A stretch of 9,463 nt of DNA, from positions 1 through 9,463 of the forward strand of contig DHEJ01000025.1 in NCBI GenBank assembly GCA_002399815.1, given 5' to 3'. The translations under genes were made by a program, and so were the position numbers. Of the stretch, positions 1 through 6,017 are shown piece by piece. Position 1 is the first letter of the stretch. Each line of letters starts with the position of its first letter. The notes below the pieces were generated by a model. That model searched no databases and was not told the origin of the DNA. It saw only the letters and a list, made by a program, of their open reading frames with translations. This stretch comes from Acholeplasmataceae bacterium UBA4853. Its GTDB lineage: Bacteria; Bacillota_I; Bacilli_A; Acholeplasmatales; Acholeplasmataceae.

Positions 1-461
1 ACTACAATATCAGATGTAGTGGATATATTCTTACAAATATTTTCTACCACTTGATCTTCTAATCCAAGTATTGCAGCCATTAAACCTTCTGTCTTATGAC
101 TTGCTTCTTGCATATAAATCGCTCTTTGGTTAATTAATTTCAATATGGTTTTATCATCGTAAAATCCAGCAGTATATAGTCCTGTAAATTCACCTAATGA
201 AAACCCTGCATAACCATCAACTTTTAATCCTAAATCGATTAAATAGTCATGAATTAACATTTCTACAATCACCATTAGTGGTTGTGTATACCTAGTATCA
301 TTAATCTTTTCAGCATCATTTAATAATTCAATGATATCTAACCCTAAAATCTGTTCATAAGATTTCAAGCGACTTAATAGTATTGGTTCTTTTTGTATAA
401 AGTCTAAGCCCATCCCAACCACTTGAGCGCCTTGACCTGAAAATAAAATAGCTTTTTTCAT
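1..461 (-). CDS. fabD: malonyl-CoA:ACP transacylase FabD (5' part, cut by window edge)
   Basis: This gene moves the malonyl group from malonyl-CoA to acyl carrier protein, supplying the extender unit for fatty-acid synthesis in the cytoplasm. An open frame of 153 codons starts at the ATG at 459-461 and runs off the left edge, so roughly half of the usual ~300-residue protein is present. Residues 7-18 carry the N-terminal family motif (FSGQGAQVVGMG). TQP is at 59-61, and the GxSxG nucleophile elbow is GFSLGE with Ser88 as the expected catalytic serine. QRA at 112-114 supplies Arg113, the expected malonate-carboxylate ligand, followed by GLMAAILG. The catalytic His lies beyond the edge. The ribosome site is weak (GTGGGA about 7 bases upstream). 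It lies 64 bases downstream of fabH on the same strand and is probably cotranscribed with it. Identity is clear from the motifs; the missing C-terminal half cannot be judged. Confidence 0.93.
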   Translation of the reverse strand, partial: MKKAILFSGQGAQVVGMGLDFIQKEPILLSRLKSYEQILGLDIIELLNDAEKINDTRYTQPLMVIVEMLIHDYLIDLGLKVDGYAGFSLGEFTGLYTAGFYDDKTILKLINQRAIYMQEASHKTEGLMAAILGLEDQVVENICKNISTTSDIV

Positions 462-525
462 AATAATTCCCACTAGTCTTTATATGTTTTACATCAACGA
501 TTAAATCTTTTATTCATATGGTGGA

Positions 526-1458
526 TTAGATATTTAAAATTGCAGCTCCCCATGTGAAACCACCGCCAAATCCTATCAATAATGCTCTCTTTGTTTTATG
601 TTCTTTTTGTTTATATTCATCCAATAGAATTGGAATACTTGCAGATGAAGTATTACCATACTCTTCTAAATTCATTAAGAATCTTTCAATTGGTAATCCC
701 ATATCTTTAGCAACACTTTGAATAATACGGTAATTTGCTTGATGAGGAATGATTACATCAATATCAGATATTTCTAGTTTAGCACGTTTTAACACTGCAT
801 GTATTGCCTTTGGCATAATATCTACTGCAAATTTATAGACTTCTTTACCCTCCATCTTAACTTTAGGGTCTATCCATAAAATCTTAGTATCATCACCTCT
901 AGAACCATTATAAAAATAAATAGCATCCTTAGGATCATCACTTTTTTCAACGATTGCAGCACCTGCACCATCACCAAATAATATCGCTGTTGAGCGGTCA
1001 GTATAATCTAGAATCGATGACATATGCTCAGAACCAATGACTAAAGCACTTTGATACATACCGCTAGCAAGCATACTACTTGCTACTTCTAGTGCATACA
1101 CAAATCCACTACAAGCGGCATTAATATCAAAAGATACAATATTTTTATGATTTAATCCCAATTTTGCCTGAATTAAATTTGCTATTGATGGTGTTTTTAT
1201 CGGTGAAGTAATACTTGCAACAATAATCAAATCAATCTTTTCTTTATCATATTTAGAATTGCTAATGGCATTAAGTGCCGCATTAAATGCAAGATCAATT
1301 GAAGTTTCATTTTCTGCAATATGTCTTCTTTTAATACCTGTTCTGGTTGTAATCCATTCATCATTAGTTTCTAAAAACTTAGAAAAATCATCATTTGTCA
1401 TAATTTTCTCTGGCGTATAATGACCAGTTGATACAATTCTAACTTGAGCTGTTTTCAT
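526..1458 (-). CDS. fabH: beta-ketoacyl-ACP synthase III FabH
   Basis: This is the initiating condensing enzyme of type II fatty-acid synthesis: it joins acetyl-CoA (or a branched acyl-CoA) to malonyl-ACP to give a beta-ketoacyl-ACP. It has 310 residues, the normal size for the family. The catalytic triad is visible: Cys116 in NAACSGF, His239 in IPHQAN and Asn269 in YGNTSSASIP. The N-terminal motif NDEWITTRTGIKRR (32-45, with Trp35 and Arg39) is the CoA-binding signature, and the glycine-rich end GFGGGFTWGA (296-305) is present. The ATG at 1458 lies inside the end of accA (20-base overlap) and is preceded by AAGG at short spacing, with GAGGAAAG further upstream, so translation is probably coupled to accA. 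Acyl-chain preference (straight or branched) cannot be read from the sequence alone. Confidence 0.97.
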   Translation of the reverse strand: MKTAQVRIVSTGHYTPEKIMTNDDFSKFLETNDEWITTRTGIKRRHIAENETSIDLAFNAALNAISNSKYDKEKIDLIIVASITSPIKTPSIANLIQAKLGLNHKNIVSFDINAACSGFVYALEVASSMLASGMYQSALVIGSEHMSSILDYTDRSTAILFGDGAGAAIVEKSDDPKDAIYFYNGSRGDDTKILWIDPKVKMEGKEVYKFAVDIMPKAIHAVLKRAKLEISDIDVIIPHQANYRIIQSVAKDMGLPIERFLMNLEEYGNTSSASIPILLDEYKQKEHKTKRALLIGFGGGFTWGAAILNI

Positions 1459-2272
1459 TTAACCTTACACTTTCCTCATAGACACCCATTTTTCTAAATT
1501 TTAAATAGCGATTGCTAAGTAACTTATCTATTGGTGTTTTCATTAATTTTTTTAGTTGATCAATTATAGTTTTTTCTAGATTATGAAATCCTATTTGTGG
1601 TTCTTGATCTAAACCTAGACCTTCAGGAATAATTTGATCAATAATTCCAAAAGATAATAAATCCGGTGCAGTCATTTTCATTAAAACTGCAGCTTCTTTT
1701 GCTTTTGAACTATCCTTAAATAAAATTGATGCAAATCCTTCAGGTGATAAAATCGAATATATTGCATTTTCAAACATTAAAATTTCATCGCCAATACCAA
1801 CAGCTAAAGCACCACCAGAACCACCTTCACCTAAAACAACGACAATAATTGGTGTTTTTAATTCCATTAACTGTTTTAAATTTAAAGCAATTGCTTGTGC
1901 TTGACCACGCTCTTCAGCACCTAATCCAGGATATGCACCAGGTGTATCAATCACTGTAATAATAGGTCGTTTGAATTTTTCTGCTTGTTGCATTAAACGT
2001 AATGCTTTACGGTATCCTTCAGGGTGAGGCATTCCAAAGTTTCTTTTAATTTTATCTTCAGTATTTGTACCTTTTTCTTCTGCAATGATAGTTACTGGGA
2101 TATTTCCAATTGAACCAATACCACCAATAATTGCTTGATCATCACCAAAGAGTCTATCACCATGTAATTCAATAAAATCAGGAAACAAACGCTTAATCAA
2201 TTCACTTGCAGTTGGTCTTTCTGTACTTCTAGCAAGTTTTACTTTTTGCCAAACCTTGTCTGCTTCTGTCAT
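1439..2272 (-). CDS. accA: acetyl-CoA carboxylase carboxyltransferase subunit alpha
   Basis: This is the alpha half of the carboxyltransferase of acetyl-CoA carboxylase. With AccD it moves the carboxyl group from carboxybiotin on AccB to acetyl-CoA, giving malonyl-CoA. At 277 residues it is shorter than the ~320-residue Escherichia coli and Bacillus proteins and closer to the shorter lactic-acid-bacterial forms; the difference lies at the N-terminus. Diagnostic segments are ELHGDRLFGDD (35-45), FGMPHPEGYRKA (79-90), DTPGAYPGLGAEERGQA (109-125), the GEGGSGGALA oxyanion loop (148-157) and SPEGFASILFKD (176-187). The ATG has a strong ribosome site (AAGGAGA, 8-base spacing). It overlaps the accD stop by 4 bases (ATGA) and overlaps the fabH start by 20 bases. 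It ends in TAG. Confidence 0.97.
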   Translation of the reverse strand: MTEADKVWQKVKLARSTERPTASELIKRLFPDFIELHGDRLFGDDQAIIGGIGSIGNIPVTIIAEEKGTNTEDKIKRNFGMPHPEGYRKALRLMQQAEKFKRPIITVIDTPGAYPGLGAEERGQAQAIALNLKQLMELKTPIIVVVLGEGGSGGALAVGIGDEILMFENAIYSILSPEGFASILFKDSSKAKEAAVLMKMTAPDLLSFGIIDQIIPEGLGLDQEPQIGFHNLEKTIIDQLKKLMKTPIDKLLSNRYLKFRKMGVYEESVRLNENSSS

Positions 2273-3147
2273 GATTTTTTCTCCTTTTGATGAAATTTAA
2301 TCAAACTAGAAATTGTTGACTTCATTTGTTTTCTTAAGACAACTAAATCTACTTGTCCCTTTGATAATTGAAATAAATCGGTCTGAAAGCCTGATGGTAA
2401 ATCCTGTCCAATAGTTTGTTTAATGACTCTAGCTCCAGCAAAGCCAATCAGACTGGAACGCTCCGCAATATTGATATCACCTAAACTTGCAAAACTAGCA
2501 GCTACACCACCCGTAGTAGGATTTGTCATAACAGAAATAAATAATAAACCTTTTTTATCCAAACGATTGAGCGCTGCTGAGGTTTTAGCCATTTGCATGA
2601 GAGATAAAATACCTTCTTGCATTCTAGCACCACCAGATGCACTAAATATAACCAGCGGTAAATTCTTTTCGGCTGCATATTCTATTAATCTTGTAATTTT
2701 TTCTCCAACTGCAGAACCCATTGAACCCATCATAAAAAAGGAATCTAGAACTCCAAATGCAACTTTCGTTCCATCTATTTTTCCATAACCAGAAACAAAT
2801 GCTTCATCCATCTTAGACATACGTTTACCTTTTTCTAGTTTATCTAGATAATCAGGCATATCTAATGGATTTTTAGAAGTAATTCGAGAATTAATTTCTG
2901 TAAATGTGTTTTCATCTAAGGTAAAAAGAATGCGTTTTTGGGCATTAATTCTAAAATGATAGCCACAATAAGGGCAAACTTCTAAATTACCTTCAAGATC
3001 TTTATTATATATAGCAGAATTACATTGTTCACATTGAGTAAATACCCCATCTGGGATATCTACAGGTTTTGTTTCAATCGGACGTTTTTTTATAATTTCC
3101 TGGAACTTAGTTAATCTTGCTTTACGCTCATCCAATAAGTTCTTCAT
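2269..3147 (-). CDS. accD: acetyl-CoA carboxylase carboxyltransferase subunit beta
   Basis: This is the beta half of the carboxyltransferase and partner of AccA. I place the start at the ATG at 3145-3147 (292 residues), not at the GTG at 3156. The GTG is part of the ribosome site AAGGTGA that sits 6 bases before the ATG, and MKNLLDERKARL is a typical N-terminus. The zinc ribbon is intact: Cys39 and Cys42, then Cys58 and Cys61 (CxxC, 15 residues, CxxC). Core motifs follow: SASGGARMQEG (about 169-179), TNPTTGGVAASFA (about 208-220) and IGFAGARVIKQT (about 234-245), where many homologues have Pro or Arg in place of the Ala. The ORF overlaps the end of accC by 20 bases and accA by 4, and ends with TGA, which supports the standard genetic code. 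Confidence 0.96.
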   Translation of the reverse strand: MKNLLDERKARLTKFQEIIKKRPIETKPVDIPDGVFTQCEQCNSAIYNKDLEGNLEVCPYCGYHFRINAQKRILFTLDENTFTEINSRITSKNPLDMPDYLDKLEKGKRMSKMDEAFVSGYGKIDGTKVAFGVLDSFFMMGSMGSAVGEKITRLIEYAAEKNLPLVIFSASGGARMQEGILSLMQMAKTSAALNRLDKKGLLFISVMTNPTTGGVAASFASLGDINIAERSSLIGFAGARVIKQTIGQDLPSGFQTDLFQLSKGQVDLVVLRKQMKSTISSLIKFHQKEKKS

Positions 3148-4507
3148 TATATTCACCTTGAATCAGTCCATTAAATTTTGCAATAAATCCTGTATCATAA
3201 GAACCTTTAATGAATTCAGGTGCATGCATTATTGCATATTGATATTCAATATTTGTTGTAATACCATCAATAAATAGTTGTTCTAATGATATTCTCATTT
3301 TTCTAATTGCTTCTTTTCTTGTTGGAGCAAATACTATTAACTTACCTAACATTGAGTCATAAAACGGTGGTACGTCATAATCAGGATAGATATGTGAATC
3401 AAATCTAACATTAAAACCACCAGGGAATAAGATTTTTGTAATTCTACCTGGAGTTGGCATAAAATTATTTAATGGATTTTCAGCATTAATACGACATTCA
3501 ATTGCATGGCCAAGTATTTTTAAATCTCTTTGTTTAAAAGAAAGCTCCTTACCATATGCAACTTTAATTTGTTCCTTAACTAAATCTATCCCAGTAATCA
3601 TTTCTGTAACTGGATGTTCTACTTGAATTCTTGTATTCATTTCAATAAAATAGAAGTTATTTCTTTTATCAACTAAGAATTCTATGGTTCCAGCACCTTC
3701 ATAACCTACACTTTTGGCAAGTTTTACAGCTGCATTACCCATTTTTCTTCTTAAGTCATCTGTTAAAATTGCTGAGGGTGCTTCTTCTATAAGCTTTTGA
3801 TTTCTTCTTTGCATCGAACAATCACGTTCAAATAAGTGAACGACATTGCCCTTAGAATCTCCCATAATTTGAATTTCGATATGTCTAGGATTTTCAACGA
3901 ATCTTTCAACATAAACAGATTTATCACCAAAAGATGTTTCTGCTTCCATTGAAGTTAATTCGAAAAACTTGACGAATTCAACATCATTATGGGCAACAGC
4001 AATACCGCGTCCACCACCACCAGAACTTGCTTTAATCATTACTGGATATCCAATATGTCTAGCAACTTTTAATCCGTCTTCTTTATCTGCAATAATGCCA
4101 TCAGATCCTTCTACAATAGGTACACCACTTGATTTAGCAATAGCCTTAGCAGTAGCTTTATCTCCTAATTTACTAACAACGTTAGATGAAGGTCCAATAA
4201 ATTTAATTCCTGTAGCTTCAACCATTTCAATAAATTTCGCATTTTCCGATAAAAAGCCATAACCTGGATGAATAGCATTACATCCAGTTGCGATTGCTGC
4301 ACTTAAAACAGCTTGCATGTTTAAATAACTGTCTTTTGATCTTGCAGGACCAATACAAACAGCTTCATCTGCTAATTTTGTGTGTAAACTACTTTCGTCT
4401 GCTTTAGAATATATTGCTACAACAGGAATACCTAACTCTTTACAAGCTCTAATGATTCTTACTGCAATCTCTCCACGGTTCGCAACTAATACCTTATTCT
4501 GAGCCAT
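3128..4507 (-). CDS. accC: acetyl-CoA carboxylase biotin carboxylase subunit
   Basis: This ATP-grasp enzyme carboxylates the biotin on AccB using ATP and bicarbonate, the first half-reaction of acetyl-CoA carboxylase. It has 459 residues, close to the 449 of Escherichia coli. The N-terminal biotin-carboxylase domain opens with KVLVANRGEIAVRIIRA. Expected ATP-site residues are Lys117 (GDKATAK) and Lys159 (MIKAS), followed by the glycine-rich loop GGGGRGI (163-169). The catalytic region includes ERDCSMQRRNQKLIEEAPS (227-245), Glu276 and Glu289, and NTRIQVEHPVTEM (291-303) with Arg293. The C-terminal domain has HAIECRINAENP (334-345) and PGRI (353-356). The ATG shares one base with the accB stop (TAATG) and its own ribosome site is weak, so it is probably translated by coupling. 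It ends with TGA. Confidence 0.98.
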   Translation of the reverse strand: MAQNKVLVANRGEIAVRIIRACKELGIPVVAIYSKADESSLHTKLADEAVCIGPARSKDSYLNMQAVLSAAIATGCNAIHPGYGFLSENAKFIEMVEATGIKFIGPSSNVVSKLGDKATAKAIAKSSGVPIVEGSDGIIADKEDGLKVARHIGYPVMIKASSGGGGRGIAVAHNDVEFVKFFELTSMEAETSFGDKSVYVERFVENPRHIEIQIMGDSKGNVVHLFERDCSMQRRNQKLIEEAPSAILTDDLRRKMGNAAVKLAKSVGYEGAGTIEFLVDKRNNFYFIEMNTRIQVEHPVTEMITGIDLVKEQIKVAYGKELSFKQRDLKILGHAIECRINAENPLNNFMPTPGRITKILFPGGFNVRFDSHIYPDYDVPPFYDSMLGKLIVFAPTRKEAIRKMRISLEQLFIDGITTNIEYQYAIMHAPEFIKGSYDTGFIAKFNGLIQGEYNEELIG

Positions 4508-4950
4508 TATTGCACCAATGAGAAGATAACATCATCAAAACCAACTACATCACCATTTTTGAATAAAACTTTTTCGATTTTACCATCAATAGGCGATGTG
4601 ATTTCATTCATTATCTTCATTGCTTCCACAATACATACTACTTGACCCTTTTTAACTTGATCACCTGGTTTTACAAATGCTTTACCTTGAGGTGTTGAGG
4701 ATTCATAAAAAGTACCTACAAGTGGAGATTTAATTGTTGCAGAAGGTAATGAACTTGTCGTTGGTGATATAACTTTTTCACTTGTTGTAGTTTGAGTAAC
4801 TTCCTCTACTTCAGACTTTTGTTTTGCTTCTATTAATTGCTCTTTATTTTTAGATAATTTTAATTTTACATTATCAGCTTCTAATTCTAAAATCGTTAAA
4901 GATGAAGCTTCGAAATCTTTAATGATACTTTTAATTTCATTATATTTCAT
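4507..4950 (-). CDS. accB: biotin carboxyl carrier protein of acetyl-CoA carboxylase
   Basis: This carrier swings a covalently attached biotin between AccC and the AccA-AccD carboxyltransferase. It has 147 residues, typical for the family. A short N-terminal helical segment (1-40) is followed by a charged and Ser/Thr-rich linker (about 40-72), then the biotinyl domain (about 73-147). That domain opens with IKSPLVGTFYESSTPQGKAF, which includes the thumb region of acetyl-CoA carboxylase carriers. The biotin attachment site is EAMKIM with Lys112 as the modified residue. It is the first gene of the acc-fab operon. The ATG is preceded by GAGAG, and a leader of about 160 bases separates it from the main promoter. 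The thumb, together with its position next to accC, argues against it being a lipoyl or oxaloacetate-decarboxylase carrier domain. Confidence 0.97.
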   Translation of the reverse strand: MKYNEIKSIIKDFEASSLTILELEADNVKLKLSKNKEQLIEAKQKSEVEEVTQTTTSEKVISPTTSSLPSATIKSPLVGTFYESSTPQGKAFVKPGDQVKKGQVVCIVEAMKIMNEITSPIDGKIEKVLFKNGDVVGFDDVIFSLVQ

Positions 4951-5002
4951 AGTACTCTCTCTATATTCTTATTTATGTCAAATCAATTAGATTTATAAAC
5001 TA

Positions 5003-5071
5003 CTATATCACAAGCATTAAATAACTACAGGCAAAAAGCCCTATAAATTTCTTAATTATATACTTGTTCAT
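5003..5071 (-). CDS. possible 22-residue leader peptide
   Basis: A tiny ORF lies wholly inside the acc leader: ATG at 5071, 22 codons, TAG at 5003-5005. A weak GGAA ribosome-like site lies 7 bases upstream. The predicted peptide starts MNKYIIKK and is then hydrophobic, with a lipobox-like FAC at 13-15. It would be translated only from P1 transcripts. It may be a chance frame in A+T-rich DNA; there is no independent support. Confidence 0.18.
   Translation of the reverse strand: MNKYIIKKFIGLFACSYLMLVI
5026..5045 (-). other. short hairpin in the acc leader
   Basis: On the transcript TATAGGGC, a TTTTT loop and GCCTGTA can fold into a 7-pair stem with one bulged G and one G-U pair. No U-tract follows it, so it is not a simple terminator. 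It could affect leader folding or stability. Confidence 0.25.
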
Positions 5072-5084
5072 ATAATAATTCCAA
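5055..5084 (-). promoter_or_regulatory. possible second promoter P2 in the acc leader
   Basis: On the minus strand TTGGAA (5084-5079, four of six matches) is followed after 18 bases by a perfect TATAAT (5060-5055). The predicted start would be near 5047, giving a leader of about 97 bases. The compound inverted repeat abuts its -35 box, so one repressor could cover both promoters. In DNA this A+T-rich, single -10 matches are common, hence the low confidence. Confidence 0.35.
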
Positions 5085-5107
5085 TTTCAAATCATTTGAA
5101 AATCAAA
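5085..5107. promoter_or_regulatory. compound inverted repeat, candidate FabT-like operator
   Basis: Two perfect dyads share a half-site. TTTCAAATCATTTGAAA (5085-5101) has 7-base arms around a 3-base centre. TTTGAAAATCAAA (5095-5107) has 5-base arms around a 3-base centre. Read along the transcript the second is TTTGATTTTCAAA, one centre base away from the TTTGATTATCAAA core I recall for the MarR-family fatty-acid repressor FabT of streptococci. The element starts about 3 bases after the predicted P1 start site, where a bound repressor would block transcription. No regulator gene is in the window, so the protein that binds it is an inference. Confidence 0.6.
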
Positions 5108-5116
5108 CATATTTTA

Positions 5117-5144
5117 ATTCTATCACTTTAAACTTATTTGTCAA
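5117..5144 (-). promoter_or_regulatory. main promoter P1 of the acc-fab operon
   Basis: On the minus strand a perfect -35 box TTGACA (5144-5139) is separated by 16 bases from TAGAAT (5122-5117), a five-of-six match to the -10 box. The predicted start site is near 5110, giving a leader of about 160 bases before accB. It lies downstream of the neighbour's terminator, so the operon has its own sigma-A-type promoter. Confidence 0.8.
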
Positions 5145-5166
5145 TTATTTTGATGTTCAAAACAAT

Positions 5167-5180
5167 TAAAAGCGTTTACA
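5167..5180 (-). promoter_or_regulatory. cre-like site upstream of P1
   Basis: The minus strand reads TGTAAACGCTTTTA, a 13-of-14 match to the CcpA catabolite-response consensus TGWAARCGYTWNCW (the C near the end is T). It lies upstream of the P1 -35 box, about 57-70 bases before the predicted start site, a position where CcpA activates rather than represses in Bacillus. Whether this organism has CcpA cannot be seen here. Confidence 0.4.
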
Positions 5181-5190
5181 CTGAATATAT

Positions 5191-5222
5191 AAAAAAATAG
5201 ATGTTCCTTTAGGAACATCTAT
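5191..5222 (-). terminator. rho-independent terminator of the six-helix protein gene
   Basis: ATAGATGTTCC (5197-5207) and GGAACATCTAT (5212-5222) form a perfect 11-base-pair stem with a 4-base loop. On the minus strand it is followed by a run of T (5197-5191). It lies about 40 bases after the stop of the gene at 5261-5929 and insulates the acc operon from that gene. Confidence 0.9.
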
Positions 5223-5260
5223 ATTCACTATATATCTAACAAGATGATGATGTAAATTGT

Positions 5261-5929
5261 TTAACTAACAAATGGTCGATCTTTATCATCTTTTTCAATT
5301 GCTGGTTGATCAGTTTTTGGAAGTTCTTTTTCAACTTTTGAATCTTTAGCAATTTCTTTTGGTTGATTCAATCTTTGACTATACTTACGGTAGTTACCAT
5401 AACCATTAGCACCATCATAAATTAAATATCCACCGCCTAATAGCGATATCGCTAGCAATAACCAAGCAATCCATTCTTCATTGAAATTTTCAATTCCAAT
5501 AATAGCTGCACCTAGTGCAAATATTGCAAGATGTGACCAAAACTTGATCTGTTCCGTCTTTTCTTCTAAGAATACTGTTGAATATAAAAATACGATGCCA
5601 CGAACCATTAAAACAAATACTAAAGTATATTTATAAACAACACTCCAAATAGCCTCTGGATTCCAATCTGTTGATAATGCTTGAGTACCAACATAGATCA
5701 TAATTCCACCTAATATAAGGTCTAGTAATATTTCTATAATGTTTATAGTTCTTAATATTTCTTTATTCAGTGATTTTACCAGTGGTACTACTCTAAATAA
5801 AGAAAAGACTATAATGACTATTCCGGTAACTAAGAAAACAAGTTCTTTTGAAAAAAACATCGTAAATCCAACACCTATTAAAATAGCTGCTAGAATCCAT
5901 TTTAACAACCAACTATAAGAAAGTTTCAT
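5261..5929 (-). CDS. six-helix membrane protein, DUF308/HdeD-like
   Basis: This is a 222-residue integral membrane protein of unknown function. I see six hydrophobic segments at about 7-27, 30-50, 62-84, 98-120, 131-147 and 152-172, followed by a charged tail (about 178-222) rich in Lys, Glu and Asp. The repeated helix pairs with short glycine-containing turns (GVGFTMFF, LGGIMIYVG, LLGGGYLIYDG) resemble the DUF308/HdeD group of small membrane proteins. This is a resemblance in layout, not a firm family match. The ATG has a strong ribosome site (AAGGAGAG, about 8 bases). A promoter lies just upstream and a hairpin terminator just downstream, so it can be expressed as a single-gene unit, although read-through from the gene at 6018-6944 is possible. 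Confidence 0.75.
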   Translation of the reverse strand: MKLSYSWLLKWILAAILIGVGFTMFFSKELVFLVTGIVIIVFSLFRVVPLVKSLNKEILRTINIIEILLDLILGGIMIYVGTQALSTDWNPEAIWSVVYKYTLVFVLMVRGIVFLYSTVFLEEKTEQIKFWSHLAIFALGAAIIGIENFNEEWIAWLLLAISLLGGGYLIYDGANGYGNYRKYSQRLNQPKEIAKDSKVEKELPKTDQPAIEKDDKDRPFVS

Positions 5930-5958
5930 ATTTATTCTCTCCTTATTTGAATACCTTA

Positions 5959-5987
5959 ATTATACATGAGATTTTAATAAATATTAA
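5959..5987 (-). promoter_or_regulatory. candidate promoter of the six-helix protein gene
   Basis: On the minus strand TTAATA (5987-5982, four of six matches) is followed after 17 bases by a perfect TATAAT (5964-5959). The predicted start near 5952 gives a leader of about 23 bases that contains the AAGGAGAG ribosome site. Confidence 0.5.
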
Positions 5988-6017
5988 CTAAATTACAAGT
6001 AAAATCATTTAACAAAC

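Larger units (their letters stand above)
4951..5260. other. 310-base control region of the acc-fab operon
   Basis: This gap is very A+T-rich and holds no long ORF. Reading in the direction of accB (right to left) it contains the hairpin terminator of the gene at 5261-5929 (5191-5222), a cre-like site (5167-5180), a consensus promoter (5117-5144), a compound inverted repeat (5085-5107), a second possible promoter (5055-5084), a tiny ORF (5003-5071), a short hairpin (5026-5045) and the accB ribosome site. Each is listed separately. Confidence 0.8.

Noticed and set aside
462..525. Regulatory hairpin or separate gene in the fabH-fabD gap
   Set aside because: Only a weak CCAC/GTGG pairing and a seven-codon frame are present; nothing distinguishes them from chance.
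2423..2788. 121-codon plus-strand frame
   Set aside because: It lies entirely antisense to accD, whose motifs and zinc ribbon are intact; no ribosome site or family features.
3969..4262. 97-codon plus-strand frame
   Set aside because: It lies antisense to the conserved ATP-grasp core of accC; its Pro/Ala-rich product mirrors the opposite-strand codons.
4953..4981. TTGACA at 4981-4976 as a third promoter for accB
   Set aside because: There is no -10 box at a workable distance, and transcription would start at or inside the ribosome site.
5971..5986. 16-base match ATTTTAATAAATATTA with 7092-7107
   Set aside because: Both copies lie in very A+T-rich intergenic DNA near promoters; a match of this length is expected by chance at this base composition.
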